From NCBI RefSeq assembly GCF_003985145.1, contig NZ_ML133544.1, positions 1 to 64,000 of the forward strand: a stretch of 64,000 bases of DNA, given 5' to 3'. This document shows positions 1 to 8,186 of the stretch, in pieces. The position numbers and the translations under genes are program-made. The notes under the pieces are model-generated. The model did no database searches and had not been told where the DNA came from. It saw only the letters and a list, made by a program, of their open reading frames with translations. Source of the DNA: Rhizobium anhuiense (GTDB lineage: Bacteria; Pseudomonadota; Alphaproteobacteria; Rhizobiales; Rhizobiaceae). Within the stretch, counting starts at the first letter, position 1, and every line of letters starts with the position of its first letter.

Positions 1-2
1 TG

Positions 3-149
3 ATCAACGGCGTGAAGTGGGCCTATAACCCTGAGGGCTCGTTGACGGGTATCACCGACGCTCCAAATGTGCCGGTAGAAAAAGCACTGGAGCCGATCGT
101 CGAACGCGGCCCGAAACTACACCAAGCTGGCGAAGCCGGTTACCGCTGA
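3..149 (+). CDS. ThuA-like protein, C-terminal fragment (cut by window edge)
   Basis: An open frame enters from the left edge and ends at TGA 147-149, giving the last 48 residues of a protein. It contains KWAYNPEG and a closing stretch EPIVERGPKLHQAGEAGYR, which I recognise as the C-terminal end typical of ThuA-domain (trehalose utilisation) proteins. The next gene on the same strand is a Gfo/Idh/MocA oxidoreductase, the usual partner of ThuA (ThuB), so the pair is probably a thuAB-like unit acting on a disaccharide or derived sugar. The assignment rests on a short tail and on context. The substrate cannot be read from the sequence. Confidence 0.6.
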   Translation: MNGVKWAYNPEGSLTGITDAPNVPVEKALEPIVERGPKLHQAGEAGYR

Positions 150-310
150 GGACCTGAAACACCTTCCTTGGGCGCGGACGCCACGCGTGCGTTCGGCCCG
201 GAAAACGCTGAGCTGACAGCCGTCGCTCACCATTTGGCAGGACCATCTGGCGCTCGTGAAAGACGACGGTTTGGTGCTGATGATTTCGATAAACGACTAT
301 GAGGACAAAA

Positions 311-1348
311 ATGCGCTTGATCATTCTCGGAACCGGAGGATGGGCAAACACCCATGCCATGAATTTTTCCGAAATCGCCGACGTAAAAATTGTTGCTGCC
401 GTCGATACGGACGAGGTCCGGCTGCGGGCCTTTGCGCTCAGGCATGATATCCCACTTACTTTCACGGCACTTGATGACGCCCTTGCCTGGGGAGAGTTTG
501 ACGCCGTGACCAATGTCACGCCGGATCGCGCGCATTATTCCACGACAATGAAGATACTCGGCGCCGGCAAACATGTCCTCTGCGAGAAGCCGCTGGCGGT
601 TAACTACCGCGAAGCTAAAGAGATGGCCGACGCTGCTGCTGCGTCCGGCAAGGTTGCGATGGTAAACCTTACCTATCGCAATGTTGCGCCGCTGCAAGCA
701 GCGCGCAAGATGGTGCTGGACGGACGCCTCGGCGCGATCCGCCACTTCGAAGCGTCCTATCTCCAGAGCTGGCTGGTCTCAAAGGCGTGGGGCGACTGGA
801 CCAAGGAATCGCAATGGCTGTGGCGGCTGTCGACAAAGCACGGATCCAATGGCGTGCTGGGCGATGTCGGTATTCATATTCTCGACTTCGCGGTTTTTGC
901 CGCCGGAAGTGACGTCAAGGCAGCCGCATCGCATCTCAAGGTGTTCGACAAGAGCCCTGGAAATCGGATCGGGGAGTACGAGCTCGATGCAAATGACAGT
1001 TTCCTGATGATGGCTGAACTCGAAAACGGTGCCGCCGGTGTCATCCACGCAACGCGCTGGGCGACTGGTCATCTGAACGAATTGCGCCTGCGCCTGCATG
1101 GAGACAAGGGCGCGCTGGAGGTGGTGCACACGCCGGAAGGTTCGACGCTCAGGGCCTGTGAAGGTCCCGATGCCGACAAGGCAATCTGGCGTAAGATCGA
1201 GGTCGAACCGGTCATCACCAATTTCCAGCGATTTGCAAATGCCGTGCAAAAGGGGCAGCCGGATGAGCCTGGTTTCGGCCACGCCGCCAAGCTGCAATTC
1301 GTTCTTGATCACGCAGTGAAGACGGCAGGCGTTCTGGCTGAACTGTAA
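311..1348 (+). CDS. Gfo/Idh/MocA family oxidoreductase (ThuB-like)
   Basis: NAD(P)-dependent sugar or polyol dehydrogenase. The N-terminus has the dinucleotide-binding start LIILGTGGWANTH, and around residue 95 there is the family motif CEKPLAVN, whose Lys is catalytic in relatives. The rest is the C-terminal Gfo/Idh/MocA alpha/beta domain. An ATG at 299 is also in frame. I chose the ATG at 311 because GAGG at 301-304 lies six bases ahead of it and the Rossmann strand then begins directly. Its place about 160 bp after the ThuA-like tail suggests trehalose or disaccharide 3-keto-sugar metabolism, as with ThuAB. Substrate is inferred from context only. Length (345 residues) is normal for the family. 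Confidence 0.75.
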   Translation: MRLIILGTGGWANTHAMNFSEIADVKIVAAVDTDEVRLRAFALRHDIPLTFTALDDALAWGEFDAVTNVTPDRAHYSTTMKILGAGKHVLCEKPLAVNYREAKEMADAAAASGKVAMVNLTYRNVAPLQAARKMVLDGRLGAIRHFEASYLQSWLVSKAWGDWTKESQWLWRLSTKHGSNGVLGDVGIHILDFAVFAAGSDVKAAASHLKVFDKSPGNRIGEYELDANDSFLMMAELENGAAGVIHATRWATGHLNELRLRLHGDKGALEVVHTPEGSTLRACEGPDADKAIWRKIEVEPVITNFQRFANAVQKGQPDEPGFGHAAKLQFVLDHAVKTAGVLAEL

Positions 1349-1490
1349 GCGAAGGCGCCGAGCTAGTGCCCACTTTTGCTGGTTGCTCGTCGTCTTAAGG
1401 CGACAGCACCGGCTGCGCGGCCTCGTTGGAACCGGCGCCGACAGCTCGCACAAATTCCTCGAAGGGGAAGTTGCAAAGGGACGTCGGCCG

Positions 1491-1886
1491 TCAGACTCGC
1501 CGGTTAAGCTCGTCTTCGCTAATCCCAAAGTGGTCGAGGATGATACCCACGTTTCGGCGATGAGACTTGAAATAGACGTCGAAGAGATCGCCGATCAGGG
1601 GAACCGTTCCGCCGGCGGCGTCGATCCCCAGATTGACGGCCATACGGGCGAGCTTGTGGGTGGGAATACCGAGGCGTCTCGCCTCATCGATGATGAAAAG
1701 GCCGATCAGGGATCCGGCAATGTCGCCGACGGCCGGGATAAGGCCGAGAATTGAGTCCGCGCCGATACGCACGCCGATGACAGGCAATCGGACTGCGGTA
1801 TCCATCAGCCGCGCTATGCTGACAGCGCGCCGAATTCGTCCAAGTTCGATAGACGTCAGGTGTTTCGCGCTGGCGGAAGCTGGCAT
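1491..1886 (-). CDS. DUF4112 domain-containing membrane protein
   Basis: Small protein of 131 residues dominated by the DUF4112 pattern: LMDTAVRLPVIGVRIGADSI, then a hydrophobic segment LGLIPAVGDIAGSLIGLF and a second glycine/proline-rich hydrophobic turn GGTVPLIGDLFDVYFKSHRR. The family is widespread in rhizobia and has no known function; these proteins are predicted inner-membrane proteins. The frame can be extended to an ATG at 1955. The ATG at 1886 is preferred because AAAGG lies six bases upstream on the coding strand, whereas 1955 has no visible ribosome-binding site. It stands alone, convergent with the ThuB-like gene and facing away from any operon. Confidence 0.7.
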   Translation of the reverse strand: MPASASAKHLTSIELGRIRRAVSIARLMDTAVRLPVIGVRIGADSILGLIPAVGDIAGSLIGLFIIDEARRLGIPTHKLARMAVNLGIDAAGGTVPLIGDLFDVYFKSHRRNVGIILDHFGISEDELNRRV

Positions 1887-2057
1887 CAGCAGCCTTTTGG
1901 CGCGCGCGATCGCGCCGCCCCCTCGAGTAGGGGCGTGGGAGCGATTTGGTCGCATCGCCGCGAAATAGTCCGACGCAACGAAGGGCCGGCGCCATCATGA
2001 TTTTCCATTGCCGTGAAACGCTGCAAACCCGATAAGGTTCGCCCGCGAAAGCAACGA

Positions 2058-3131
2058 TCATCTCTCGTCGGGAACCACGACCAGTTTGCCGACGAAGTTC
2101 TTCGCCATGAAATCGGTCTGCGCGCGATGGAATTCCGACAGTGGATAGACGCCGCCGACGAGAGGCCGGATTTTCCGGCTTTCGATATAGCCGACGATCC
2201 GACGGAAGTCGGCGCGGCTGCCCTGGCTCGAGCCATGCAGTTCCAGCTGCTTCAGATACATGGTCCGCAAATCGAGCTGGACGACCGGGCCGGCGATGGC
2301 GCCAGCCGTCGAGTAGCGGCCTTCTGGACGCAGGATCTTCAGCAGGTCGTTGAACAGCGGTCCGCCGACGAGATCGGCGACCACATCGATCGGCTGGCCG
2401 TGGCTGGCGGCATGGACGGCTTCGACCAGGTCGCCCTTGCCGCGGGTCACCACCGCCTCGGCGCCGATATCGAGCATCGCCCCCTCCTTGCCGGGACCTG
2501 CGACGGCGATCGGGATCGCGCCGCGAGCGCGCGCGAGCTGGATGATCGCCGAGCCGACGCCGCCTGAAGCGCCGGTCACGAGCACGCGTTCGCCGGCCGA
2601 CAGCCTTGCCCGTTCCAGCATGCGCTCGCCAGTCAGATAGGCGCAGCAGAAAGTGGCGAGTTCGATGTCGGTCAGATCGGTTGCGACGACATGGGCATTC
2701 TCAGCCGGCAGCGCCATATATTCGGCATAACCGCCGTCGCGGCCATGGCCCATGTAATCGATGTCGGCGAGGCTGTCGTCGTCCCGGTTGTAGATCGAAA
2801 AGTCGACCATGACGCGTTCACCGATACGTTTGGGATCAACGCCGGCGCCGACGGCGACGATATGACCGACCGTATCGGTGCCCTGGATGCGTGGAAACGT
2901 CAGCGTGTTGCCTTGCCTTCGCCACGTGGAGACCGCCGATGGATCGTCCTCGGTGCCGTAGGCGCCCTGGCGCACCCAGACGTCGGTATTGTTCATGCCG
3001 CAGGCCGTGACACGGATCAGAACCTCGCCATCGGCGGGCGTCGGGACGGGCACGTCCCTGTCATAGACGAGCTTGTCCAGACCGCCATGGTCGGTGAGCA
3101 AGACGGCTGCCATCTTTTCGGGGATCGTCAT
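2058..3131 (-). CDS. MDR-family (zinc-type ADH/quinone oxidoreductase-like) dehydrogenase
   Basis: A 357-residue medium-chain dehydrogenase/reductase. It has the GroES-like N-terminal half with a CGMNNTDVW segment (where zinc ADHs carry the catalytic Cys), GTDTVGHIVAVGAGV, and the NAD(P)-binding motif GASGGVGSAIIQLARARGA near residue 180. The four-cysteine structural-zinc lobe of classical alcohol dehydrogenases is absent. Translation probably starts at ATG 3131, preceded by GAGGAG, only 13 bp after the aminotransferase stop. It is therefore the last gene of the leftward ectoine-catabolic arm (asnC, aldehyde dehydrogenase, aminotransferase, this gene). This member is not part of the described ectoine pathway. 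It may reduce or oxidise a pathway aldehyde, but the substrate is unknown. Confidence 0.75.
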   Translation of the reverse strand: MTIPEKMAAVLLTDHGGLDKLVYDRDVPVPTPADGEVLIRVTACGMNNTDVWVRQGAYGTEDDPSAVSTWRRQGNTLTFPRIQGTDTVGHIVAVGAGVDPKRIGERVMVDFSIYNRDDDSLADIDYMGHGRDGGYAEYMALPAENAHVVATDLTDIELATFCCAYLTGERMLERARLSAGERVLVTGASGGVGSAIIQLARARGAIPIAVAGPGKEGAMLDIGAEAVVTRGKGDLVEAVHAASHGQPIDVVADLVGGPLFNDLLKILRPEGRYSTAGAIAGPVVQLDLRTMYLKQLELHGSSQGSRADFRRIVGYIESRKIRPLVGGVYPLSEFHRAQTDFMAKNFVGKLVVVPDER

Positions 3132-3144
3132 ACCGATCTGCTCC

Positions 3145-4524
3145 TCAGATATTCTTGAAGACAGTTTCGATGGCGTCCGCTGCGGCCTTGACCACAATGT
3201 CGGCCTCCTCGCGCGTCAGGCAAAGCGGCGGGGCGAAGCCGAGGATATCGCCTTGCGGCATGGCGCGGCCGATGACGCCGCGTTCGAGCAGGGCGGATGC
3301 GACCTGAGGGCCGATCTTGCGGCCGGCATCGAAGAACGTGCTGTCGTCCTTGTCCTCGACGAATTCGATGGCCGCCATCAGCCCGTCACCGCGGACTTCG
3401 CCGACGTTGCGGTGGCCGCCGACCGCCTTTTCCAGTTCCGAACGGAAATAGGCGCCGGTCGTGCCGGCATTCTCGACAATGCCGAGTTCGTCGATCAGTT
3501 CGAGATTGGCAATGCCTGCCGCAGCACAGGTCGGATGGGCGGAATAGGTCCAGCCGTGACCGATCGCCCCCAGTTGATCGGACCCCTGTATCAGGACTTG
3601 CCACATCTTGTTCGAGACGATCGTGCCCGAAAGGGGAGCGTAGGCCGAGGTCAGCCCCTTGGCGATGGTGATCAGGTCCGGCTTCATGCCGTAATGGTCC
3701 GAGCCGAACATCGTGCCGAGACGGCCGAAGCCGGTGACCACTTCATCCGCGACGAGCAGGATGTCATATTTGTCGAGCACGGCCTGGATCTTCTGCCAGT
3801 AGCCGTTCGGCGGAGGCACGATGCCGCCGGTCCCAAGGATGGGTTCGCCGATGAAGGCGGCGATCGTTTCCGGGCCTTCGGTGATGATCATCTCCTCGAG
3901 CTTGTCGGCGCAATATTGCGAGAACTGCTCTTCGCTCATCGACCGGTCAGGGCGGCGGAAATAATAGGGCGCTTCGGTGTGCAGCACCGGTGCGCGCGGC
4001 AGGTCGAAGGCGTTGTGAAAGAGCGCCAGGCCGGTGAGGCTGCCGGTCATGACGCCGGAGCCGTGATAACCGCGCCAGCGCGAGATGATCTTCTTCTTGT
4101 CCGGACGGCCGAGGATGTTGTTGTAGTACCAGATGAGCTTGATGTTGGTCTCGTTGGCATCCGAGCCCGACAGACCGAAATAGACGCGGCTCATGCCGGC
4201 GGGCGCGCGGTCGATGATCATCTTCGACAGCGTAATCGAAGCTTCCGTGCCGTGGCCGACATAGGCGTGGTAATAGGCGAGGTTCTTCGCCTGCTCCGCG
4301 ATCGCGTCGGCGATCTTCTGGCGGCCGTAGCCGACATTGACGCAATAGAGGCCGGCAAAGGCGTCGAGGCTTTTGCGGCCCGTCGTGTCGGTGATGTAGA
4401 CGCCTTCGCCGCCGGCGATGACACGGGTCGGCGTCTCGCCGCGGGCATGCGCGCCCATATGGGTCGATGGGTGGAAGAAATGATCGCGGTCCCAGGCGGT
4501 GAGTTCGTTGCTTCTGTCGAGCAT
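3145..4524 (-). CDS. doeD: Class III aminotransferase, diaminobutyrate transaminase-like (DoeD/Atf)
   Basis: PLP enzyme of 459 residues, typical for omega-amino acid:pyruvate/GabT-type fold-I class III aminotransferases. The motif DLITIAKGLTSAYAPLSG contains the expected PLP lysine at residue 289, with upstream VADEVVTGFGRLG carrying the Asp that contacts the pyridine nitrogen. It lies just downstream of an aldehyde dehydrogenase and an AsnC-type regulator, and divergent from enuR-ehu-eut. In ectoine degraders this position is occupied by the transaminase that converts L-2,4-diaminobutyrate to aspartate semialdehyde. The start at ATG 4524 has an AAAGAGG site. Substrate is inferred from context; a general omega-aminotransferase remains possible. 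Confidence 0.8.
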   Translation of the reverse strand: MLDRSNELTAWDRDHFFHPSTHMGAHARGETPTRVIAGGEGVYITDTTGRKSLDAFAGLYCVNVGYGRQKIADAIAEQAKNLAYYHAYVGHGTEASITLSKMIIDRAPAGMSRVYFGLSGSDANETNIKLIWYYNNILGRPDKKKIISRWRGYHGSGVMTGSLTGLALFHNAFDLPRAPVLHTEAPYYFRRPDRSMSEEQFSQYCADKLEEMIITEGPETIAAFIGEPILGTGGIVPPPNGYWQKIQAVLDKYDILLVADEVVTGFGRLGTMFGSDHYGMKPDLITIAKGLTSAYAPLSGTIVSNKMWQVLIQGSDQLGAIGHGWTYSAHPTCAAAGIANLELIDELGIVENAGTTGAYFRSELEKAVGGHRNVGEVRGDGLMAAIEFVEDKDDSTFFDAGRKIGPQVASALLERGVIGRAMPQGDILGFAPPLCLTREEADIVVKAAADAIETVFKNI

Positions 4525-4554
4525 GTCGTAGCCTCTTTCTTGAAATGGAGCGGC

Positions 4555-6051
4555 TCAGGCGGCCGTGTCGATGCAGAGATATTTGAGCTCGGTGAAGGCC
4601 TCGAGCCCGTGGCGGGAGCCCTCGCGGCCGAGGCCGGACTGCTTCCAGCCGCCGAAGGGAATAGGCCCGCCGGTGATCTTGACGCGGTTGATCGCCACCA
4701 TGCCGTATTCCAGCGCGCGGCCGAGCCGCAGCTGGCGGGCGCCATTTTCCGTGACGACATAGGCGACCAGACCACATTCGGTATCGTTGGCGCGGGCGAT
4801 GACCTCTTCCTCCGTGTCGAAGGTGGCAACCGCCGCCACCGGCCCGAAGGTCTCCTCGCGCATGACCAGCGCATCCGCCGGCACGTCGGTCAGCAGCGTC
4901 GGCTCGTAAAAGAGCCGGCCTGTCGTGTGGCGTTTGCCGCCGGTGACCAGCTGTGCGCCACGCGCCAGCGCGTCGGAGACCTGCTCCTCGACCTTGGCGA
5001 CGGCGCGTTCATGCATCAGCGGCCCGATCTCGGCGCCATCCTCGAGCCCCGCACCGAGCTTCAGTTCGGCAATGCGGTCTGCAAAGGCTTTGGTGAAGGC
5101 ATCGGCGATGCGCCGCTGGACGAAAATGCGGTTGGCGGCGAGGCAATCCTGGCCTGACGTGGCAAACTTGGCGTTGACGGCGATCTCGACCGCCTTTGAT
5201 ATGTCGGCGTCATCGAAGATGATCAGCGGGGCGTGGCCGCCGAGTTCCATCACCAGCCGCTTCAGGGTCGGCGCGCACTGGGCGGCGATCAGACGTCCGA
5301 TGCCGGTGGAGCCAGTGAAGCTCATGGCACGCAGGCGGATGTCGGCGCACATCCGCCCGACGATCGTTGCGGCGTGGCCGGTGACGACATTGAAGACGCC
5401 GGCCGGAATACCGGCGCGTTCGCCGAGCTCGGCAAGGGCAAGTGCTGAAAGCGGCGTCTCGGAGGAGGGGTGAGCAACGACCGCGCAACCGGCGGCGAGC
5501 GCGGCCGCAGCCTTTCGGGTGAGCATGGCAGAGGGAAAATTCCAGGGCGTGACGATGCCGACGACGCCGAGCGCCTCGCGGCGAACGATCATTTCCGCGT
5601 CGGGCAGGTGGCTGGTGACGCTCTCGGCGTTCAGCCGCTTGCCTTCCTCGGCATACCATTCGACGAAGGAGGCGGCGTAATCGATCTCGCCGCGTGATTC
5701 CGCGAGCGGTTTGCCCTGTTCGAGCGTCATGATCAGGGCCAGATCCTCCCTGGCCGCGAGCATCAGCTCAAACCATTTGCGCAGGATCGCCGCGCGGCTC
5801 TGCGGCAGCATTGCGCGCCAGGCGGCGAAAGCTTGCGACGCTGCATCGATTGCCACCGCCGTCTCGTCTGCGCCAAGGCTTGCCACCCAGGCCAGCGTCG
5901 CCGACGAGGCGGGATCGGTGACCTCGAAGCTTTTCCCTGATTTGCCGGCGACCCATCGGCCGCCGACATAGGCCAGATCGCGCAGGAGATGACGGTCGGC
6001 GAGCCGAGCCAGCGCGTCATGGTAGGCGGGGCGGGCAAAAACAGCGCTCAT
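4555..6051 (-). CDS. doeC: NAD(P)-dependent aldehyde dehydrogenase, succinate/aspartate-semialdehyde type (DoeC/Ssd)
   Basis: A 498-residue aldehyde dehydrogenase of the GabD group. Visible features are VTPWNFPSAMLTRK (cofactor pocket), FTGSTGIGRLI, the general-base region MELGGHAPLIIF and the catalytic cysteine 303 in SGQDCLAANRIFV. ATG 6051 follows GAGGAG by eight bases; the in-frame TTG at 6057 would fall inside the spacer. In the ectoine pathway of Halomonas and rhizobia the corresponding enzyme oxidises aspartate semialdehyde to aspartate. Sequence alone cannot separate this from succinate semialdehyde activity, which is how such proteins are usually named. Three phased repeats lie in its upstream region (6100-6173). 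Confidence 0.82.
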   Translation of the reverse strand: MSAVFARPAYHDALARLADRHLLRDLAYVGGRWVAGKSGKSFEVTDPASSATLAWVASLGADETAVAIDAASQAFAAWRAMLPQSRAAILRKWFELMLAAREDLALIMTLEQGKPLAESRGEIDYAASFVEWYAEEGKRLNAESVTSHLPDAEMIVRREALGVVGIVTPWNFPSAMLTRKAAAALAAGCAVVAHPSSETPLSALALAELGERAGIPAGVFNVVTGHAATIVGRMCADIRLRAMSFTGSTGIGRLIAAQCAPTLKRLVMELGGHAPLIIFDDADISKAVEIAVNAKFATSGQDCLAANRIFVQRRIADAFTKAFADRIAELKLGAGLEDGAEIGPLMHERAVAKVEEQVSDALARGAQLVTGGKRHTTGRLFYEPTLLTDVPADALVMREETFGPVAAVATFDTEEEVIARANDTECGLVAYVVTENGARQLRLGRALEYGMVAINRVKITGGPIPFGGWKQSGLGREGSRHGLEAFTELKYLCIDTAA

Positions 6052-6099
6052 GTCCAATCTCCTCGTGGCGGTTGACGTCAGTCTTCCACGGGAGCTGGC

Positions 6100-6173
6100 G
6101 AGAGATTGTCTGTTGGCGGATGCAAAAAGAGAGAGATGGTCTAAAGAACGGCGGCCTGGCAGAGAGATTGTCT
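6100..6173 (-). promoter_or_regulatory. Three direct repeats with exact 31-bp period ahead of the doeC-like gene
   Basis: The 12-mer GAGAGATTGTCT (plus-strand reading) occurs at 6100-6111 and 6162-6173, with a one-mismatch copy GAGAGATGGTCT at 6131-6142. The start-to-start distance is 31 bp both times, close to three helical turns, so all copies face the same side of the DNA. The array fills the gap between the end of asnC/doeX and the start of the aldehyde dehydrogenase; the last copy overlaps the asnC stop codon. Lrp/AsnC proteins bind phased arrays, so DoeX is the likely ligand, but this is inference. Confidence 0.55.
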
Positions 6174-6666
6174 ACGACGCGGTCTCTTCGCCGGCCGCAG
6201 TGAACGAAGAGATCGGAAGGACTGTTTCCTCCTTCACCGTCTTGGTGACGATGTAGGTGAAGTAGCGGTCGATGCCGAGTTCGCGGTCGAGAAGCCCGTC
6301 GACCAGCCGCTGATAGGCGTCGATATCGGGTGCGATGATCTTCAGGATGTAATCGACGCCGCCGCCGACCGACCAGCAGGCGACGATCTCCGGGATTGCG
6401 CTGATGGCGCGTTCGAAGCGTTCGAAATCCGCCTGGCGATGATTGGCGAGCGTCACTTCCATCATCACGCTGGCGACCGGCGCGATGCGTCGTGGCGCGA
6501 CGCGTGCGTGATAACCGGTGATAACACCGGCCTTTTCGAGTTTGCGCAGCCGCATCCAGCAGGGCGTCGGCGACAGTCCGGCCTTTTCGGCCAGCGCCAG
6601 CTTGGTGATGCGGCCGTCGCGCTGGACGGCGTCGAGAATGCGCAGGTCGATGGCGTCGAGCTTCAT
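6172..6666 (-). CDS. doeX: Lrp/AsnC family regulator (DoeX/AsnC of ectoine cluster)
   Basis: A 164-residue Lrp/AsnC protein. The N-terminal winged HTH runs over residues 1-60 (LDAIDLRILDAVQRDGRITK, then LAEKAGLSPTPCWMRLRKLE) and is followed by the RAM/AsnC ligand-binding domain. It is divergent from enuR and first in the leftward arm with aldehyde dehydrogenase and transaminase genes, the same company kept by asnC/doeX genes in ectoine catabolic clusters of Ruegeria, Halomonas and Sinorhizobium. In those systems it activates catabolic transcription in response to ectoine-derived metabolites. A dyad of GACAAT and ATTGTC lies just upstream and could serve autoregulation. Confidence 0.82.
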   Translation of the reverse strand: MKLDAIDLRILDAVQRDGRITKLALAEKAGLSPTPCWMRLRKLEKAGVITGYHARVAPRRIAPVASVMMEVTLANHRQADFERFERAISAIPEIVACWSVGGGVDYILKIIAPDIDAYQRLVDGLLDRELGIDRYFTYIVTKTVKEETVLPISSFTAAGEETAS

Positions 6667-6708
6667 GGTGCTTTCTTTAGAAAGAAATCATTTCAAACGC
6701 AGGGAAAA

Positions 6709-6736
6709 GACAATGGAAGCGCATTTTGGCATTGTC
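6709..6736. promoter_or_regulatory. Dyad GACAAT-N16-ATTGTC between asnC/doeX and enuR
   Basis: Perfect six-base inverted repeat: GACAAT at 6709-6714 and ATTGTC at 6731-6736, centred in the 101-bp divergent promoter region. The half-site is the same ATTGTC core found in the 31-bp repeats at 6100-6173 and in the ehuA leader at 8188-8193. This suggests one regulator, DoeX or EnuR, reads all three places. The AT-rich surroundings fit divergent promoters, but no clear sigma-70 boxes were fixed. Confidence 0.4.
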
Positions 6737-6764
6737 AATTGAACTGATTTTCAGCAGTGTTGAA

Positions 6765-6774
6765 ATCATGACAA
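6765..6774 (-). promoter_or_regulatory. TTGTCATGAT motif overlapping the enuR start
   Basis: Read on the reverse strand, 6765-6774 is TTGTCATGAT, identical in all ten bases to 8189-8198 in the ehuA promoter and one base from 8212-8221. It covers the enuR ATG, so a protein bound here could block enuR expression. It is a candidate EnuR (or DoeX) site. Ten bases is short and chance cannot be excluded without a wider search. Confidence 0.35.
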
Positions 6775-8153
6775 AGTGGCGCCCCGATCCCTCGCAACTC
6801 CGCCGGCCGGCCTATCTCTCGCTTGCCGAGCAGATCGCAAACGCGATCACAGACGGCAAGCTCTCCGACGGCACGCAATTGCCGCCGCACCGCAAGATGG
6901 CGGATGATCTGCATCTCTCGGTGCAGACGGTCAGCCGCGCCTATGACGAGCTGATCCGGCGGGGGCTGATATCAGGCGAGATTGGACGCGGCAGCTTCGT
7001 CCAGACGCGCCCGCGCGAGCCGGAACCGCCCTACCTGCCGGAACGGCTGGGCGAGCTGATCGATCTGTCGATCCTGAAACCGGTCTGCGAGCAGATCCAT
7101 CTGGAAAGGCTGCGGCAGGCCTTCGGCTGGCTTTCGGAAAACCTGCCCTCCAGTTCGGCCCTTTCCTTCAGGCCGAACATGGTGTTTCCGCGCCACCGTA
7201 CCGTCGCCACGGAATGGCTGGCGCGCTGCGGGCTGGAGGTATCGCCGCTGAACATCAGCCTGACGAACGGTGCGACGTCGGGCATGACGGTGGCGCTGAT
7301 GAGCGTTGCCCCGCCCGGCTCGACGATTGCGACCGAAGCGATCAGCCACCATACGCTGGTTCCGCTCGCCACCTATCTCGGTCTGCATCTCGAAGGGCTG
7401 GCGATCGATGAGGAGGGCATGATCCCCGAGGCGCTGGATGAAGCCTGTCGGAAGGGACCGATCCGGGCAATTTTCCTGCAGCCCTCGGTGATCAATCCGA
7501 TGGCGGCGCTGATGAGCGCGGAGCGCAGGCAGGCGCTCGCCACCGTCGCCGCCAAGCATGATATCGCGATCATCGAAAACGATATTCTCGGCCCGATGGT
7601 CGAGAACCGCGCGCCGCCGATGGCAGCCTTTGCGCCGGAGCGGACACTGTACGTCACGAGTTTCACCAAGATCACCGTTCCGGGTCTGCGGATCGGCTAT
7701 CTCACCGCGCCCGACCGCTATGTCGCCGCCGTCGCCAACCGGCATCTCGTGTCCAACTGGATGGCGACGCCTGCCATGGCCGAGATCGCCACCCGCTGGG
7801 TCGGCGATGGCACGGCAATGGAACTCGTCAACTGGCAGCGCCGTGCGCTTTTGAGCCGGCACGCGATCGCGGCGGAGATGTTGGCCGGGCTTCCCTACCG
7901 GGCGCATCCGCAAAGCCTGCACGTCTGGCTGCCGCTCTCCGGCAATCATACGGAGGATGGGTTCGTATCGCAGGCAAGACTGCGCGGGGTGGCGATCGCG
8001 CCCGGCAAATCCTTCCATACCACCGATCAGGGCTGGACGCCGGCTGTGCGCATCTCGCTTGGTTCGACGACGGAAAGCGAGTTGCGGACCGGGCTTGGGA
8101 TCGTCGCCTCATTGGCGCAAGGCAATCCGGAAGAGCTGCTGCTTGCGATCTGA
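6768..8153 (+). CDS. enuR: MocR/GntR-family regulator with aminotransferase domain (EnuR)
   Basis: A 461-residue chimeric regulator. Residues 10-85 form a GntR winged helix (YLSLAEQIANAITDG, LSVQTVSRAYDELIRRGLI, GRGSFVQ). Residues about 120-460 form a fold-I aminotransferase-like domain. The PLP-binding lysine is residue 301 in SFTKITVPGLRIGY, matching the position known to bind PLP in EnuR. EnuR represses ectoine uptake/catabolic genes, with N-alpha-acetyl-diaminobutyrate and diaminobutyrate acting through PLP as inducers in Ruegeria. The upstream in-frame codons from 6726 are less likely coding; the ATG at 6768 starts the GntR domain. A copy of TTGTCATGAT (reverse strand, 6765-6774) overlaps this start codon. 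Confidence 0.88.
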   Translation: MTKWRPDPSQLRRPAYLSLAEQIANAITDGKLSDGTQLPPHRKMADDLHLSVQTVSRAYDELIRRGLISGEIGRGSFVQTRPREPEPPYLPERLGELIDLSILKPVCEQIHLERLRQAFGWLSENLPSSSALSFRPNMVFPRHRTVATEWLARCGLEVSPLNISLTNGATSGMTVALMSVAPPGSTIATEAISHHTLVPLATYLGLHLEGLAIDEEGMIPEALDEACRKGPIRAIFLQPSVINPMAALMSAERRQALATVAAKHDIAIIENDILGPMVENRAPPMAAFAPERTLYVTSFTKITVPGLRIGYLTAPDRYVAAVANRHLVSNWMATPAMAEIATRWVGDGTAMELVNWQRRALLSRHAIAAEMLAGLPYRAHPQSLHVWLPLSGNHTEDGFVSQARLRGVAIAPGKSFHTTDQGWTPAVRISLGSTTESELRTGLGIVASLAQGNPEELLLAI

Positions 8154-8169
8154 CGCAACTGCCTTGCGT
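8153..8169 (+). terminator. Small hairpin after enuR
   Basis: ACGCAA at 8153-8158 pairs with TTGCGT at 8164-8169 over a five-base loop, followed by TTTGGG. It begins at the enuR stop codon and precedes the ehuA promoter region. It is a weak terminator or attenuator candidate: the stem is short and the T run is only three bases. Confidence 0.3.
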
Positions 8170-8186
8170 TTGGGCATACGCAGAAT

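Noticed and set aside
3073..5157. Long plus-strand open frame (694 codons) opposite the transaminase and aldehyde dehydrogenase genes
   Set aside because: It lies antisense to two genes with clear catalytic motifs; the translation is charged and irregular with no family pattern. GC-rich codon bias keeps the opposite frame open.
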